Source: Trichomonas vaginalis G3 (Eukaryota > Parabasalia > Trichomonadida > Trichomonadidae). From it: 64,000 nt of DNA. The DNA is taken from positions 5,527,962 through 5,591,961 of the forward strand of contig NC_067208.1 of assembly GCF_026262505.1 (NCBI RefSeq), written 5' to 3'. Under the pieces are notes generated by a model, which had not been told where the DNA came from, made no database searches, and saw nothing but the letters and a program-made list of their open reading frames with translations. The position numbers and the translations under genes are program-made. Positions 20,025-30,169 of the stretch are shown one piece after another (the first letter of the stretch is position 1; every line of letters begins with the position of its first letter).

Positions 20025-21538
20025 ATGCAAAACGAACAGCTTAACGAATTTACACCAGCTGAACATATCCATCAAATTCGTTCATATTTTGATGTAATCG
20101 ATAATGCAATTAATATTGGTGATACTAATAGAAGATATATCGATGCAAAATTCCATCACAACCAGGAAGCGCAAAGGATCATAACTGGGTCACATTCAAT
20201 TTATCTCCGCCAGGTGAAAATATGCTAGACCTTTATAACACATTCCTTACAACTACCTATAAAAGTAAATATATCATTGATAATGCTATTACTGGCTCAT
20301 CAATTCCAAATACTAATTCTCCAGGTTTCTTTGGCGTTTTTGATGAATCAATTTACACCATTAGCGCTTATCAGTTATTAGCAAATGGAAGAGTTATTTA
20401 TAGTCAGGATAACGCAAGAGAAGAAGCATATATCATTTCTAATTCACAGACTACAGAACAAATAAAGAAAGTTGATGTTTTCTCAAAAACGAGACATAAA
20501 GATGTATGGAAACGTTCTGGAACAGTTCGAACAGGTCAAATTATCTCAGGACCTTTAGCTGCAGGAGCTGAAATTAATTTTGACATTAAAATAAAGATTC
20601 CATGTCGTAAATTCCTTATTCTAGAAGTTATTAGATTTATTCCTGCTTTTGCAGGCAACATTCAGTTAAAGGTTAAATTTAGTAGCGATGCATTCCAGGT
20701 AACAGCACTGCCGGTAGAAGATATTTTAGCTCATAATCCTTCTTTAATCAGTCAGGTAAAAGATAATTATGACCCACCAACTAATAAATTTGTTCCATGG
20801 AATGAACCATTCAATATGATAACAGCAGTTTCTAAATCAAATGGTGAAATTACTGTTTCAACAGTTGAACAAAGATTAACGAAGAAATCAGCTGAATTCA
20901 TTGATTGCTTCATTCATCCTAAAGCATTTTCACTCGATCCAAATATTTACACTGAATTAGTCGATCATTATACATCACAAGCTTTATGTTTTCCAATTAA
21001 AGTAATGGACTGGATTCCTATGGACGGTTCGTTCAGTAAAGGTTCACCATCAGCAACGTTCACAGCAGCTTATACACCAATTAACGTTAAAAGCATTTGG
21101 GCTTTATTTAGGAAGAATGATAATTATATCGTGAATTTCGAAAATTCTCAATTTGAAACCCTTCAATTATCAATGGGCGCTTATGGAAGTATGCCAGCTG
21201 AACCCGAAAGCTCTTATGGTCCTGTGTTCTATGAAATGGTTGCTAATGCATGCAATACAAATAACGATATGATAGGATTTAATGAAGATGTGATGAGGTC
21301 GTTAATTGATGATGGAAGCGTTAAACATTTATATGAATCATACGATAACACACATTTCCTCTGTGGATTCCCTACGGAAACTGATTTCACATTTCAACAG
21401 GGTCAAACATCAACGGCACCAATTACTTATAAATTAGGTGTTAAAGCTAATGATACAAATATAAGCGAAAAATACACTGTCAAACCTTTATTAGGATTTC
21501 TTAGAAATGCTTATGTGGTGGAAGATTTGCTTCAGTAA
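20025..21538 (+). CDS. Polinton major capsid protein candidate
   Basis: The largest virion-type block of the element, mainly a 438-residue frame at 20222-21538, preceded by a shorter block from 20025. It has the size and beta-rich make-up of Polinton double-jelly-roll major capsid proteins (segments such as FFGVFDESIYTISAYQLLA and PVFYEMVANACNTNN). The call rests on size, position and composition rather than a motif. The gene looks broken near its front. A structure prediction of the 438-residue frame would decide. Confidence 0.45.
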
Positions 21539-21887
21539 TTTTCTTTGAACCACCCGTTTGATTTGATGAATTAGCACAGTATAAGAATTTATCTACAATC
21601 TGCTGCCATGTACCAAAACGTAAAACACTTGCCGGATTTGTTGAATTCATTGATGTATATAAAGAACCAACAGGATATATGGCTTGTAATATTTCATTCT
21701 TCATACTTGCAATTGCATTTGTTGCATTAGTTCTAAATTCATCGAAACCATCGAGAATGTTAGTGAGATTATTATATTCCACATTCTTTTGACCCGGTAA
21801 CCGATGATGTAATTGAATGTTATTAACTGTTAATGAATCGATATTCGAAAATCTTTCATTTATTTTACCATTAACTGCATCATTCAT
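21501..21887 (-). CDS. Polinton fibre tip with phage tail-collar-like domain
   Basis: A 128-residue frame. The second half has ILQAIYPVGSLYTSMNSTNP, then FGTWQQIVDKFLYC, then GGSKKI and NLPPHKHF. This order (YPVGSxY, NP, GTW, FL, GG, LPxHxH) is the signature of receptor-binding collar/baseplate domains of bacteriophage tail fibres. The His pair would bind metal in phage homologues. It lies directly after the long fibre frames on the same strand, so it is plausibly the tip of the same virion fibre. The 3' end overlaps the end of the capsid candidate on the opposite strand. Confidence 0.6.
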   Translation of the reverse strand: MNDAVNGKINERFSNIDSLTVNNIQLHHRLPGQKNVEYNNLTNILDGFDEFRTNATNAIASMKNEILQAIYPVGSLYTSMNSTNPASVLRFGTWQQIVDKFLYCANSSNQTGGSKKITEANLPPHKHF

Positions 21888-21943
21888 TTCCGACTTCTTC
21901 GCATAATTTTCATTGACCCATTCCCTCGTCCACTCTGTATAAT

Positions 21944-23245
21944 CTATTGCATTGTTTTTAGCATATTCTGTTTTTCATCTACATAAGTTTTGTCGGCTTT
22001 CTTATCTAACATTGCTGGTAGTTCATATGCTTCAAAGTTTCTGACATGACCTTCAATGTTCCTGCAACTGTTATCTAAATTGTTAAGCGTGTCTTTTACG
22101 CTAGTGCTTGGATTTTCTAAAGGTGCGCTTGAACCCAAATCAAAGTTCAGTATTATGTCGTCTGCTCTAACAGTTGTGAAGGATTCATGTGTATGGTTCT
22201 TGTCTGCTTTACTGTCTAATGAAGTTTGAAGTGAATTTATGTCGTTATGTTCTGTTATTAAATCATGCCTTAAGTTTACTATTTCTTGATTTAACTCAGG
22301 GTGCATATGATTTACATCAGCTTTACTTTTAATAGCATCTTCAACAGTTATTTTTGACTTAACCATCAAAGTAAATCTTGGTTCAACTAATACATCGTTA
22401 ACAAAGAAGTATGAAGCATAAATTTCATCGTTATAATCAAATGCTTCTGGTGCTTTACCTGTTGTATCATAATTTATAACACATCTTATGTCATAACCTT
22501 CAGCACGAATGAATTTATATCTTCTTTCATTAACATCTTCCGTATTCACTTCTTCATCCTGTGTTAAATATCCATGATAATCCGTTATAATCTGTTCATC
22601 TGAACTTATATAATGAACATGGTTTTTATCTGCTTTACTATCTAATTTCTCATCAATTTCATTCACTTCTAATTCAACTCTTCCGCCAGAGCTCTTATTA
22701 TCATTAATCTTTTTCATTAATTCAGTAATTACATCATAAAGACTGTATTCTGTTTTCGGTTCTGTAAATAATGAGTCAAAATTTCTTTTCATCATTACAT
22801 CGCTGACATTAATGATATCATCAATACCTTTTTCATTTATTCGCTTCATTAGTTCTGCAATAATGACAAATATATAATCTGTTAATTTATTCTCTTCATC
22901 AAGGGTTATAGAATGATTTGAAATCAAATCATTAACACCTCTAAATAAATCAATAACTTCAGGATACACGTTTTTAATGTCTCGAATAACCTGACCCGTA
23001 TCCTGTTGTTCCTCTGTTTCTTCCTCTTCGTTTATGTCTCTAGCCATCATCAACGCAGCCATAACCGGAGGGTTTGTTGCTACCTGTTCGAAAATCTGTC
23101 CGTTATGTACGGTATATCTAAATAATTTCTTTGTGTTTGTTAAAACATTTGAAACAAGTCTTTTAAAACCATCTACAAAATTTCCCGTTTCACCTAATGT
23201 TCTTGCAGCATCTACAAGCTCACCCATTCCCGCTTTCGACCCCAA
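21944..23245 (-). CDS. Polinton fibre shaft with SKADKNH repeats
   Basis: A 433-residue frame with at least four spaced units of the type LDSKADKNHVH, IKSKADVNHMH, LDSKADKNHTH and LDKKADKTYVD. These units are typical of trimeric phage tail and long-fibre shafts, where His-containing repeats bind metal along the axis. The rest is helical. It sits between the collar-like tip and another fibre-like frame and looks like part of one long fibre region. The region as a whole looks broken. Confidence 0.55.
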   Translation of the reverse strand: MGSKAGMGELVDAARTLGETGNFVDGFKRLVSNVLTNTKKLFRYTVHNGQIFEQVATNPPVMAALMMARDINEEEETEEQQDTGQVIRDIKNVYPEVIDLFRGVNDLISNHSITLDEENKLTDYIFVIIAELMKRINEKGIDDIINVSDVMMKRNFDSLFTEPKTEYSLYDVITELMKKINDNKSSGGRVELEVNEIDEKLDSKADKNHVHYISSDEQIITDYHGYLTQDEEVNTEDVNERRYKFIRAEGYDIRCVINYDTTGKAPEAFDYNDEIYASYFFVNDVLVEPRFTLMVKSKITVEDAIKSKADVNHMHPELNQEIVNLRHDLITEHNDINSLQTSLDSKADKNHTHESFTTVRADDIILNFDLGSSAPLENPSTSVKDTLNNLDNSCRNIEGHVRNFEAYELPAMLDKKADKTYVDEKQNMLKTMQ

Positions 23246-23284
23246 AAACGTCCATATTGCATTTATCTCACTCTGTATAGTTGT

Positions 23285-24247
23285 CTATTCAGCGAAACTA
23301 ACACCCGCATTCGCTAAGTCGAAAATGAAACCCAGTGGATCGAACTTAATTCCACCTTCTTTTTCAATTTCAACGAACTCGCTAACATGAGATTTTAAAT
23401 ATTCTTTCGTTAAAATCGTTTTTCCTGATGTCATGCTATTAACGGAACTATCACCGTCAAAAGTTAACGAATTCAATTTCGTCATTGATGCTTTTATTTC
23501 ATACACCATTTTATCGATGGTTTTTGGCTCACCTTCTTTAGAAGTGTATGAAACATTAATGAATGAATTATATGAATTCATGAATGAGTTAAAATCAATG
23601 ATTTTCATTAATGAAGCCTTTAATGATTCATTAACTGTTGAATCCCTTAATTCAATTAATGAACTGTCGTTAATGAAAGGTACACTGCAAACCGTTGAGT
23701 TTGGGTCAAATGCCGTAGTTGGTGAAGGAGTATTAATTATATAAGTCATTAAATCATTAAGTGATGTAAATAATGTTGTTGTTTTTGATTTAATTTCTTT
23801 AGCATCTGTTATATACGGTAATTTTATTTCTGTAGTTTCTGAATTAAAGATATTCGCTAAAATGTTTTGCAAATTGCTTTGAACAGCTGTATAAACCGTT
23901 AAATTTGGAACCCTTACAATTTTACCGTCCATCAGAAAGGGCATTGCACATGGCGTAGTGCTTGGGTCAAATCTTTCGGGATTATAATTCAACATATATT
24001 CTAATGCTTCATAAACAGACCTATAAACCGTTGTATTATCTTTTTCAATAATTTCTCCGTCTTTTATAAAAGGCATTGTACATGGCGTTAATATTGGAAT
24101 AAATTTTTCATATTCTTTCCACGATATATAATGTTCAGTTTTTCCGTCAGTGATAATTAAACATTCATCATTAAATGAAAAAGTGTATGAACCGAAAATT
24201 AATCTTTTCGCCCTATCAGCTTCATAAGAATATGCGGATATACTCAT
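23285..24247 (-). CDS. Polinton fibre-like protein, N-terminal type
   Basis: A 320-residue frame starting with ATG at 24247. It contains three to four imperfect repeats of the pattern FDP-ST-C-(M/V)PF-(I/L)-D-(G/S) (for example PCAMPFLMDGKI and VCSVPFINDSSL), about 60-100 residues apart. It is upstream of the shaft frame on the same strand and is probably the capsid-attached end of the fibre system. Confidence 0.45.
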   Translation of the reverse strand: MSISAYSYEADRAKRLIFGSYTFSFNDECLIITDGKTEHYISWKEYEKFIPILTPCTMPFIKDGEIIEKDNTTVYRSVYEALEYMLNYNPERFDPSTTPCAMPFLMDGKIVRVPNLTVYTAVQSNLQNILANIFNSETTEIKLPYITDAKEIKSKTTTLFTSLNDLMTYIINTPSPTTAFDPNSTVCSVPFINDSSLIELRDSTVNESLKASLMKIIDFNSFMNSYNSFINVSYTSKEGEPKTIDKMVYEIKASMTKLNSLTFDGDSSVNSMTSGKTILTKEYLKSHVSEFVEIEKEGGIKFDPLGFIFDLANAGVSFAE

Positions 24248-24266
24248 ATTTTTAATTAGAATAAAA

Positions 24267-24974
24267 ATGTTGTTCTATTTGCAAAGTACTGATCCTAATG
24301 ATTACGGGACATTAAAATTACAAACTAACCTTGGTCTTCAGAATGAACCACTAGCTTTCAGAGTTCTTGATTTTAGCACTATCGCTTCATTTGTTATAAC
24401 AGACACTAACGATTTCATTACATTTGAAATTGATGGTATTAGTACTGAAATTCATTTTAAAGCAAGAAATAAATATGATATTGATACGTTAGAGAAAAAG
24501 ATTCATGATCTCATTGATGAAAAATTTAACAGAGCCCTTAACTGTGAATTAACTGATTCAGGAATAATAAAATTTAGTTCCGAAAAAGAATTTAAAATTA
24601 CTGATATGACTCATCGAGCACGTTTATTACTAGGTGCTTATCATCAAGAATTACCATTAAAATCTTCTATTGAAAATCAGAAATATATAATTGAAATGAA
24701 ATCTGCACCCTACATATGTTATGGAAACTGTTTATATGTTGAATCAAAAATAAGTAATGTAACAGGAATTTCAGGAGTTAATAATAAAAATGCTGTAATA
24801 GAATATAAATCGTTCTGTTACGCCGTTAATTCTGTATTTATACCTAATTTTCCGATTTTATTAAGGCACGAAGGAAAATGGGTTCGAATTCAACCACACC
24901 ATTTAAAAGATATGACATTTAGATTAGTTGATTTTCAAGGCGAACCAATTGAAATTAAAGCTCCTGTGCAATGA
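24267..24974 (+). CDS. Polinton minor capsid/penton-type protein
   Basis: A 235-residue frame, beta-rich, with a C-terminal block RLVDFQGEPIEIKAP. Its general layout resembles the 262-residue frame at 27082. It is divergent from the fibre frame with 19 bp between the starts, implying a bidirectional promoter. A minor jelly-roll or penton role is inference. Confidence 0.4.
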   Translation: MLFYLQSTDPNDYGTLKLQTNLGLQNEPLAFRVLDFSTIASFVITDTNDFITFEIDGISTEIHFKARNKYDIDTLEKKIHDLIDEKFNRALNCELTDSGIIKFSSEKEFKITDMTHRARLLLGAYHQELPLKSSIENQKYIIEMKSAPYICYGNCLYVESKISNVTGISGVNNKNAVIEYKSFCYAVNSVFIPNFPILLRHEGKWVRIQPHHLKDMTFRLVDFQGEPIEIKAPVQ

Positions 24975-26341
24975 CTATAGAAGTTGATTTTTGGTCTAAT
25001 ATAAGAGCTAATGGACTAGATGATGAACAGAGCCAGGATAAAAATATAAATCTTAAATTAATTCGTTAAAACATATTTCAAGCAAAGTTTATATTCTGTT
25101 GAAAGTTTTGTGTATTCATTCGAATATTTATACTTAAACTCAACTCCTGTAGTTCCTGGTGTTTCGATTATTCTAATATTACCGATTTTCATAAATACTG
25201 GTATTGACCGCAACATTCGATTTCAGGGTCGAGATAATCAATAACGCACTGTTTCCTGTTATTCTTGATATAACATTTTCTAAATCCTCCTTTGTTAAAA
25301 TTATTTGATTCTTACTAATAAGATTTGTCAAAAGCTTCTTATCGTCTTTGAGTAATATTGTTTGGTATAAATTAAGGAGGTAATGGTCTACGTTATCTGA
25401 AGGATTAGTTTGAATAGTTGAATATGGATTGTCTTGAGCATCTCGATATATGGTCTAATGGAGGTGGATATTCTAACTTAACTTCACTGTTAGCGTTTGT
25501 TTGAAGCTGTGTTTAAATTAACGGATTTCAGTCTGGCTCTTTATCTTTCAAGTTTTCGGAGCTGTAATTTTTGATTATAATATTATTTGTCGTTCTTGAA
25601 TCAACATTGAGTCGGTTCAATAGGAACATTCACTGCACCGGCTAAGATGGATTTACTTCTCATTTTCTAGAGAATAAAAACCTTTTATTACTATAAAAAT
25701 GAATAATATCTTTGATAAAGGTTTAAACGTGAAACTTGAAAATGAAAATCTTGTTGAATTCACTGAAACGGGCGCAGTTTATAAAGATGTTGAGTGTTAA
25801 ATAAGAAAAAAAGGCAGAAGTCGAAATATGAACATCGATTATAAACCATTTACTATTTACGTTAATGATGGTTCTGGTGGTTCAAATATTAAATATGCAG
25901 AAAGTAATAGAGTTTATGCGTTAAAAGGTGAAGCACCATCATTAAAAACAGTTATTCTAATCTTTATCCTCAAAAACTAACTGATCCAGAAAGTGTGGAC
26001 ATGAATGACACCAAAAATATAAACAGAAATGGTGATAGAGATGGATGGAATCTATTCACAACACCTCATCTAAAAATAAAGCTTTAAAATAATGTTGGTC
26101 TTTCCCAAGGTATATTTTTAACATTAATTGTATTAGTCATTATATGAATTTCTAAATATGAACGTGGTGAAATGAGTGATTTATAAGCATCCCAGATTTC
26201 ATCAAAAGGTAATGTTATACCTGATTGCTTCCAAATTAATTCTATATCGTATTTTGAGAAACCTTGAAATATAACGAAATCAGTAATTAACGTTTAATGT
26301 TTAAAGCTAAAAACCTCCACGTTGCATAAGTATTGCAACAG
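24975..26341. other. Decayed Polinton interior
   Basis: No frame above about 60 codons. Short coding-like scraps occur on both strands. This is the most eroded part of the element; the sequence suggests lost genes rather than spacer. Confidence 0.5.
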
Positions 26342-26965
26342 TCATGTGATAATGTCTGACTTTAGTATTAAATTAGCTAATGGTGAATCTGGTTTTGAAA
26401 CTAAACCTTTACCAGCGAAATCATCACAAACTAATAAAGTGTTTGATGGATATTTTTTAAAAGGATATTTTGAAAGTTTTGAGAGAATGTAGTTTGTCAA
26501 TCGTTTCATATCATACGTACCATCCTGCTGTCTCAAATGATGTTTATCAATAATTCTTTCCATTTCTTCCGAGGTCTTTTGCATTCCTGATTGTATAAAT
26601 TCAACTATTGCATAATATTTCTTCTTTCTTCTTATATATGTTGAAGAAAAGAAATTAATTCGCTATCTGGAACTTTAATTACTGATGCCTGAACTTTACC
26701 ATAAACGTCTTCGCTGTTGAATCCATTGAATCTGAAGTTGCTGATATAATGATTTGGTCATAATATGAATCAGACCTAAACGTTCAGTAATTAAAATATG
26801 ACGAATTAAATTAAAAGTCTTTCCCGAACCCATTTTTCCGCAATAGAAATACACACCGTTTGAACAGAACTGATAATCCTTACTGAAGGGAAGAATTAAT
26901 GAACTATTGAGTTTATCAGATTTTTCATTCATTTTTTCATCTACTTCTTCAAATAAATGTTTCAT
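26342..26965 (-). pseudogene. Polinton genome-packaging ATPase remains
   Basis: The upstream block (89-residue frame, 26696-26965) has a Walker A, FYCGKMGSGKTFNLI. The downstream block (80-residue frame, 26342-26584) has a Walker-B-like TLLVCDDFAGKG. Both fit the FtsK/HerA or A32-type ATPase that packages Polinton DNA into capsids. It looks broken. Confidence 0.6.
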
Positions 26966-27081
26966 TTTATTATAATTAAAAATGCAAGTCAGAAATTTTG
27001 TTAATACCGTTCCCAGTCTTAATGATAAAAGTATTAAAATCTATTATGAGCACATATTTTCACAACCGTTTAAAATAATCA

Positions 27082-27870
27082 ATGGTGAATACATTTATGA
27101 ATACCCTAAACACTGGGTTGATTATAACACTGGAAAAAGCAATTGAAATAAGACAGATAAAAACCATTCCTGCAGGACGAACCATTGAATTATATAACTT
27201 TGGAATAATAAGAGATAATCATCAATATGATTTACAGATTTATATAGATTTAGACACAGGAGATGATATGACAGCATTTAATAAAAAGATTAAATCGGTT
27301 CTTATTGAACAGTTAAAAGGTGCCGGATATCCTCAACCTAATGAAGTTGATATGTTTTATAGTTTTGAAACTAATTCAATAGAATTTCGTGTTAATTCAA
27401 ATTCAAAAGCTGGTTTCATATTTGATTTAAAAGATGGTGCTGTCGGTGATGAGATTGAAAATATATACACGAATAAAAATTTTCAAGAGATTACAGGAAT
27501 TAATAATGATGAATGCTTTTATCGATTTGCTCAGTTCGGAGCAGAACAGATAACATTAAATGACCTCCTGGAGTACTTACCAAAATCAATTTCCATTAAA
27601 AATGATGATTATTTATTAACATCAATTTCATTTAATGGTGTTTGGTCCAGAGAAGCGGCAATCATTAAATCAAGTATAAGTGAATTCGCTGAAGATTCTA
27701 TTTTATGTTTATCAAACTGTTTATATTCTCCGCCGAAGCATTATTCAATAACTAATTATGTTAATAAATTTAATATAAAATTAGTTGAACCATCGAGCCT
27801 AAAAGATATTGTCCTTCCTGATGACAGAAAAGATAGTATTATTATCGAACTCATATTAATCGCTTATTAA
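27082..27870 (+). CDS. Polinton minor capsid-type protein
   Basis: A 262-residue frame with no membrane segment and alternating beta-forming residues. It resembles the 235-residue protein at 24267 in layout: an N-terminal strand block, a segment binding the words YxFxTNxI, and a C-terminal LKDIVLPD-type end. It heads a run of five to six closely packed plus-strand genes. Role inferred only. Confidence 0.4.
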   Translation: MVNTFMNTLNTGLIITLEKAIEIRQIKTIPAGRTIELYNFGIIRDNHQYDLQIYIDLDTGDDMTAFNKKIKSVLIEQLKGAGYPQPNEVDMFYSFETNSIEFRVNSNSKAGFIFDLKDGAVGDEIENIYTNKNFQEITGINNDECFYRFAQFGAEQITLNDLLEYLPKSISIKNDDYLLTSISFNGVWSREAAIIKSSISEFAEDSILCLSNCLYSPPKHYSITNYVNKFNIKLVEPSSLKDIVLPDDRKDSIIIELILIAY

Positions 27871-27887
27871 AATTTAATTATATATAA

Positions 27888-28184
27888 ATGAGTTCAACGA
27901 CTGAAAGCGCATGGGCTAGTTTTGATGAAGATCCTAAACCGCGGAATTATAATAGAATTGTAATTCCTGTAGGTCTTTTATTAGCTGCTGGTGCTGTAGC
28001 GGGACCATATTTATATAGAAATTTATATAGAACACCGATTAATTCAACTGCCGGGGCTGATCTTATTCCAACAGGTCTGAAAAAATCTACACCGATTCAA
28101 ACAAGCCCGACACAGGAAAGGAACCGCGAACCACTCACACGTATTAGGTCTTTTATTAATTATTTAAAGAATAGAAGAAATTAA
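27888..28184 (+). CDS. Polinton small membrane protein
   Basis: Ninety-eight residues with one hydrophobic segment (IVIPVGLLLAAGAVAGPYLY, about 25-44) and a basic C-terminus (SFINYLKNRRN). It may sit in an inner virion membrane or anchor to host membranes. It starts 17 bp after the previous gene. Confidence 0.5.
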   Translation: MSSTTESAWASFDEDPKPRNYNRIVIPVGLLLAAGAVAGPYLYRNLYRTPINSTAGADLIPTGLKKSTPIQTSPTQERNREPLTRIRSFINYLKNRRN

Positions 28185-28194
28185 TTTGTAATAA

Positions 28195-28395
28195 ATGACG
28201 TCGTTAAATGTAAAAATAATTTGTGATGATATTACTATCATTGATGATGTAAGTGAGTGTGCTAATATAATTGATAGAATTAATGAACTAATAAAGAGGT
28301 TCAGTGGTGAAAAAGTCAGAGTTTCATTAACGTTTAGCTCCGATGAAAAATTTTATGAGTTAATCATTATGAGAAATGATTTTAATAAGCATTAA
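28195..28395 (+). CDS. Polinton small protein, unknown
   Basis: Sixty-six residues with a mixed alpha/beta pattern. Its stop directly abuts the ATG of the next gene (28396). Function unknown. Confidence 0.4.
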   Translation: MTSLNVKIICDDITIIDDVSECANIIDRINELIKRFSGEKVRVSLTFSSDEKFYELIIMRNDFNKH

Positions 28396-28911
28396 ATGGT
28401 ATTTTCAACACTATCAGCTTTGTATGGAGGTTATAAAGCTATTGACGGTTTAACTGGTGGAGCTGTATCAAAAGCTTTAAAAAATAATGCCGGAATGCTT
28501 GTGGGAGCTGCTACCAGAAAATTAAAATCTGAAAAGTTAAAGAAATTAGGTAACTGGGTTGCTGACCAGTCGCAAAACCCTTTAGGTGAAGATAATGAAA
28601 TATCTAAGCAGCTAAAAGATTTTAAAGGTCAGTTGAATGGCGAAGAGTTTAAATTAAATTCACTTAAAGAAAAGGAGAAACAGCCAGAATATCCACCAAT
28701 TGAGGCACCGCCGATTAATTCAGCACCTGCGCCATCACCAGCGCCAGTAACTGCAGTCGCACCATATGACCCTGGCGGTTATGGAAGACCTTTTGACCCT
28801 AAAACAGGAGGTTCTAATTGGTTCCATTACGGTCGAAGATATATTTTAGCTAAAATCGCAAAAGCAAAGAAACTGTTAAAAACTAAAAAGAAACCAAGAG
28901 TTTTAAAGTAA
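28396..28911 (+). CDS. Polinton minor virion protein with Gly/Ala helix and Pro linker
   Basis: One hundred seventy-one residues: an N-terminal Gly/Ala-rich amphipathic region (YGGYKAIDGLTGGAVSKAL), a Pro-rich linker (about 95-125), and a strongly basic C-terminus (KAKKLLKTKKKPRVLK). The layout recalls adenovirus pVI-type membrane-active, DNA-contacting minor proteins, also proposed for Polintons. This is analogy, not homology shown. Confidence 0.45.
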   Translation: MVFSTLSALYGGYKAIDGLTGGAVSKALKNNAGMLVGAATRKLKSEKLKKLGNWVADQSQNPLGEDNEISKQLKDFKGQLNGEEFKLNSLKEKEKQPEYPPIEAPPINSAPAPSPAPVTAVAPYDPGGYGRPFDPKTGGSNWFHYGRRYILAKIAKAKKLLKTKKKPRVLK

Positions 28912-28915
28912 TTAA

Positions 28916-29128
28916 ATGGTTAGAGATGTTCTCGAATACCCTGCACCACCTGAAACGCCTAACAATAATGATTTATATAATCGATTGAAAACTTTAGGTA
29001 AAGTGTATTTATGGTTTAATTATCCTTATCATATGGCGGCTTATAAACTTTATAAACACTATAAAGAAAGTAATAGACCTTCAACCGACCTAGTTGATCC
29101 GCTGGAATTAAGGAAAAGACGACGATAA
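28916..29128 (+). CDS. Polinton small basic protein
   Basis: Seventy residues ending in a basic tail (ELRKRRR). It starts 4 bp after the previous stop. Function unknown. Confidence 0.4.
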   Translation: MVRDVLEYPAPPETPNNNDLYNRLKTLGKVYLWFNYPYHMAAYKLYKHYKESNRPSTDLVDPLELRKRRR

Positions 29129-29177
29129 AAAATAAAGTTAATTTTAAAAATATTTTTTATTTTTTACTTTTAATAAA

Positions 29178-29411
29178 ATGAGTACTAAAATTACTGAAGC
29201 AACAAAACAAAAGTTTTTAGTTGAATACATTAAATCAGGAACTATTCCAGAAGGTTTTTATGTTCATCAAATGAAATATGGTAGAGTTCAATTTAGAAAA
29301 ATTAAGCAGCCATTAGATAAAAATGGTATTTTGAGAAAGATTAAATTATATGAAGATAATATAGCAGAACTGAAGAAGAAGTTAGAAGAATTCGAAAAAT
29401 CAGATGAATGA
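29178..29411 (+). CDS. Polinton small protein with C-terminal coiled coil
   Basis: Seventy-seven residues; the last 30 (YEDNIAELKKKLEEFEKS) form a likely coiled coil. Function unknown. Confidence 0.4.
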   Translation: MSTKITEATKQKFLVEYIKSGTIPEGFYVHQMKYGRVQFRKIKQPLDKNGILRKIKLYEDNIAELKKKLEEFEKSDE

Positions 29412-29437
29412 AATAATAAATTTTATTTTTATATAAA

Positions 29438-29578
29438 ATGAATTTTACTAATAAATTATTAATTATTGTTTCATTACTTCTCATCTCCCGTGAAGCTCGT
29501 TTATGGTATGAATCTATAACGTATGTGGATGATGATAGTGATGACATTCCTGAATCATGCCAGCATATTTACTGTTGA
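29438..29578 (+). CDS. Polinton very small secreted or anchored peptide
   Basis: Forty-six residues beginning with a signal-like hydrophobic segment (NKLLIIVSLLLIS) followed by an acidic region. The stop touches the inner edge of the right terminal repeat. Confidence 0.3.
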   Translation: MNFTNKLLIIVSLLLISREARLWYESITYVDDDSDDIPESCQHIYC

Positions 29579-30168
29579 AAATTCATGAGACCCAAAGGGT
29601 CTGAGCCGCTAAGCGGCGAGGTTAGAAATGAGGTTAGATGTCGGGTTAGATCTACCCTAAAATTAATTTTATCATTTATGAAAAATTTAGTATATACAGA
29701 AATTAAAAAATTTTTGAGTTAATTTATTTTTAAAAAAATTATTTTTTTACTCTGGGTGTTAAAATCTATGATAAAAAAATAAATAAAAAATTTTAACGTT
29801 AATTTTTTAAAGTTTATTTTAAAAAAATTAATTTTTTTATTTTGTGTAAATGTCAAAAATTTTAACGTTAATTTTTAAGTTTATTTTTTAAAAAATTATT
29901 TTTTATTTTGTAAAGTGTCAAAAATTTTAACGTTAATTTTTAAGTTTATTTTTTAAAAAAAAATATTTTTTTTATTTTTTGTAAATGTCAAATGTATTTT
30001 AACGTGTCAAACGGTTTTTGTAAATTCTAGTAATTTTGGTTCCGAGGGGCGTAGACCCTTGGTACCGAATTACTAGATACTAACTTCTTAAAGAGACAGA
30101 TACATCTCAATTCATGATAAACAACTGTAACATCAATATTGGCTCTTGATACGACTATTTCAGTAAAA
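29577..30168. repeat. Polinton right terminal inverted repeat
   Basis: Reverse complement of 17812-18402, about 592 bp, with small length differences in A/T runs. Outer end ...GACTATTTCAGTAAAA. Confidence 0.9.
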
Positions 30169-30169
30169 T

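Larger units (their letters stand above)
17812..30168. mobile_element. Maverick/Polinton element, decayed
   Basis: About 12.36 kb, bounded by near-identical inverted repeats of about 0.6 kb. Inside are genes of Polinton/virus type: a major-capsid candidate, several small virion-type proteins, a long fibre with a phage-like collar domain, and remains of a packaging ATPase. Family-B DNA polymerase and retroviral-type integrase, hallmarks of complete elements of 15-20 kb, are not recognised, so this looks like an internally shortened copy. It looks broken, with roughly half a dozen or more breaks, mostly in the 24.9-27.0 kb part. Because the terminal repeats have hardly diverged, the insertion is probably young. 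No clear target-site duplication is seen at the ends of the inverted repeat. Confidence 0.85.
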
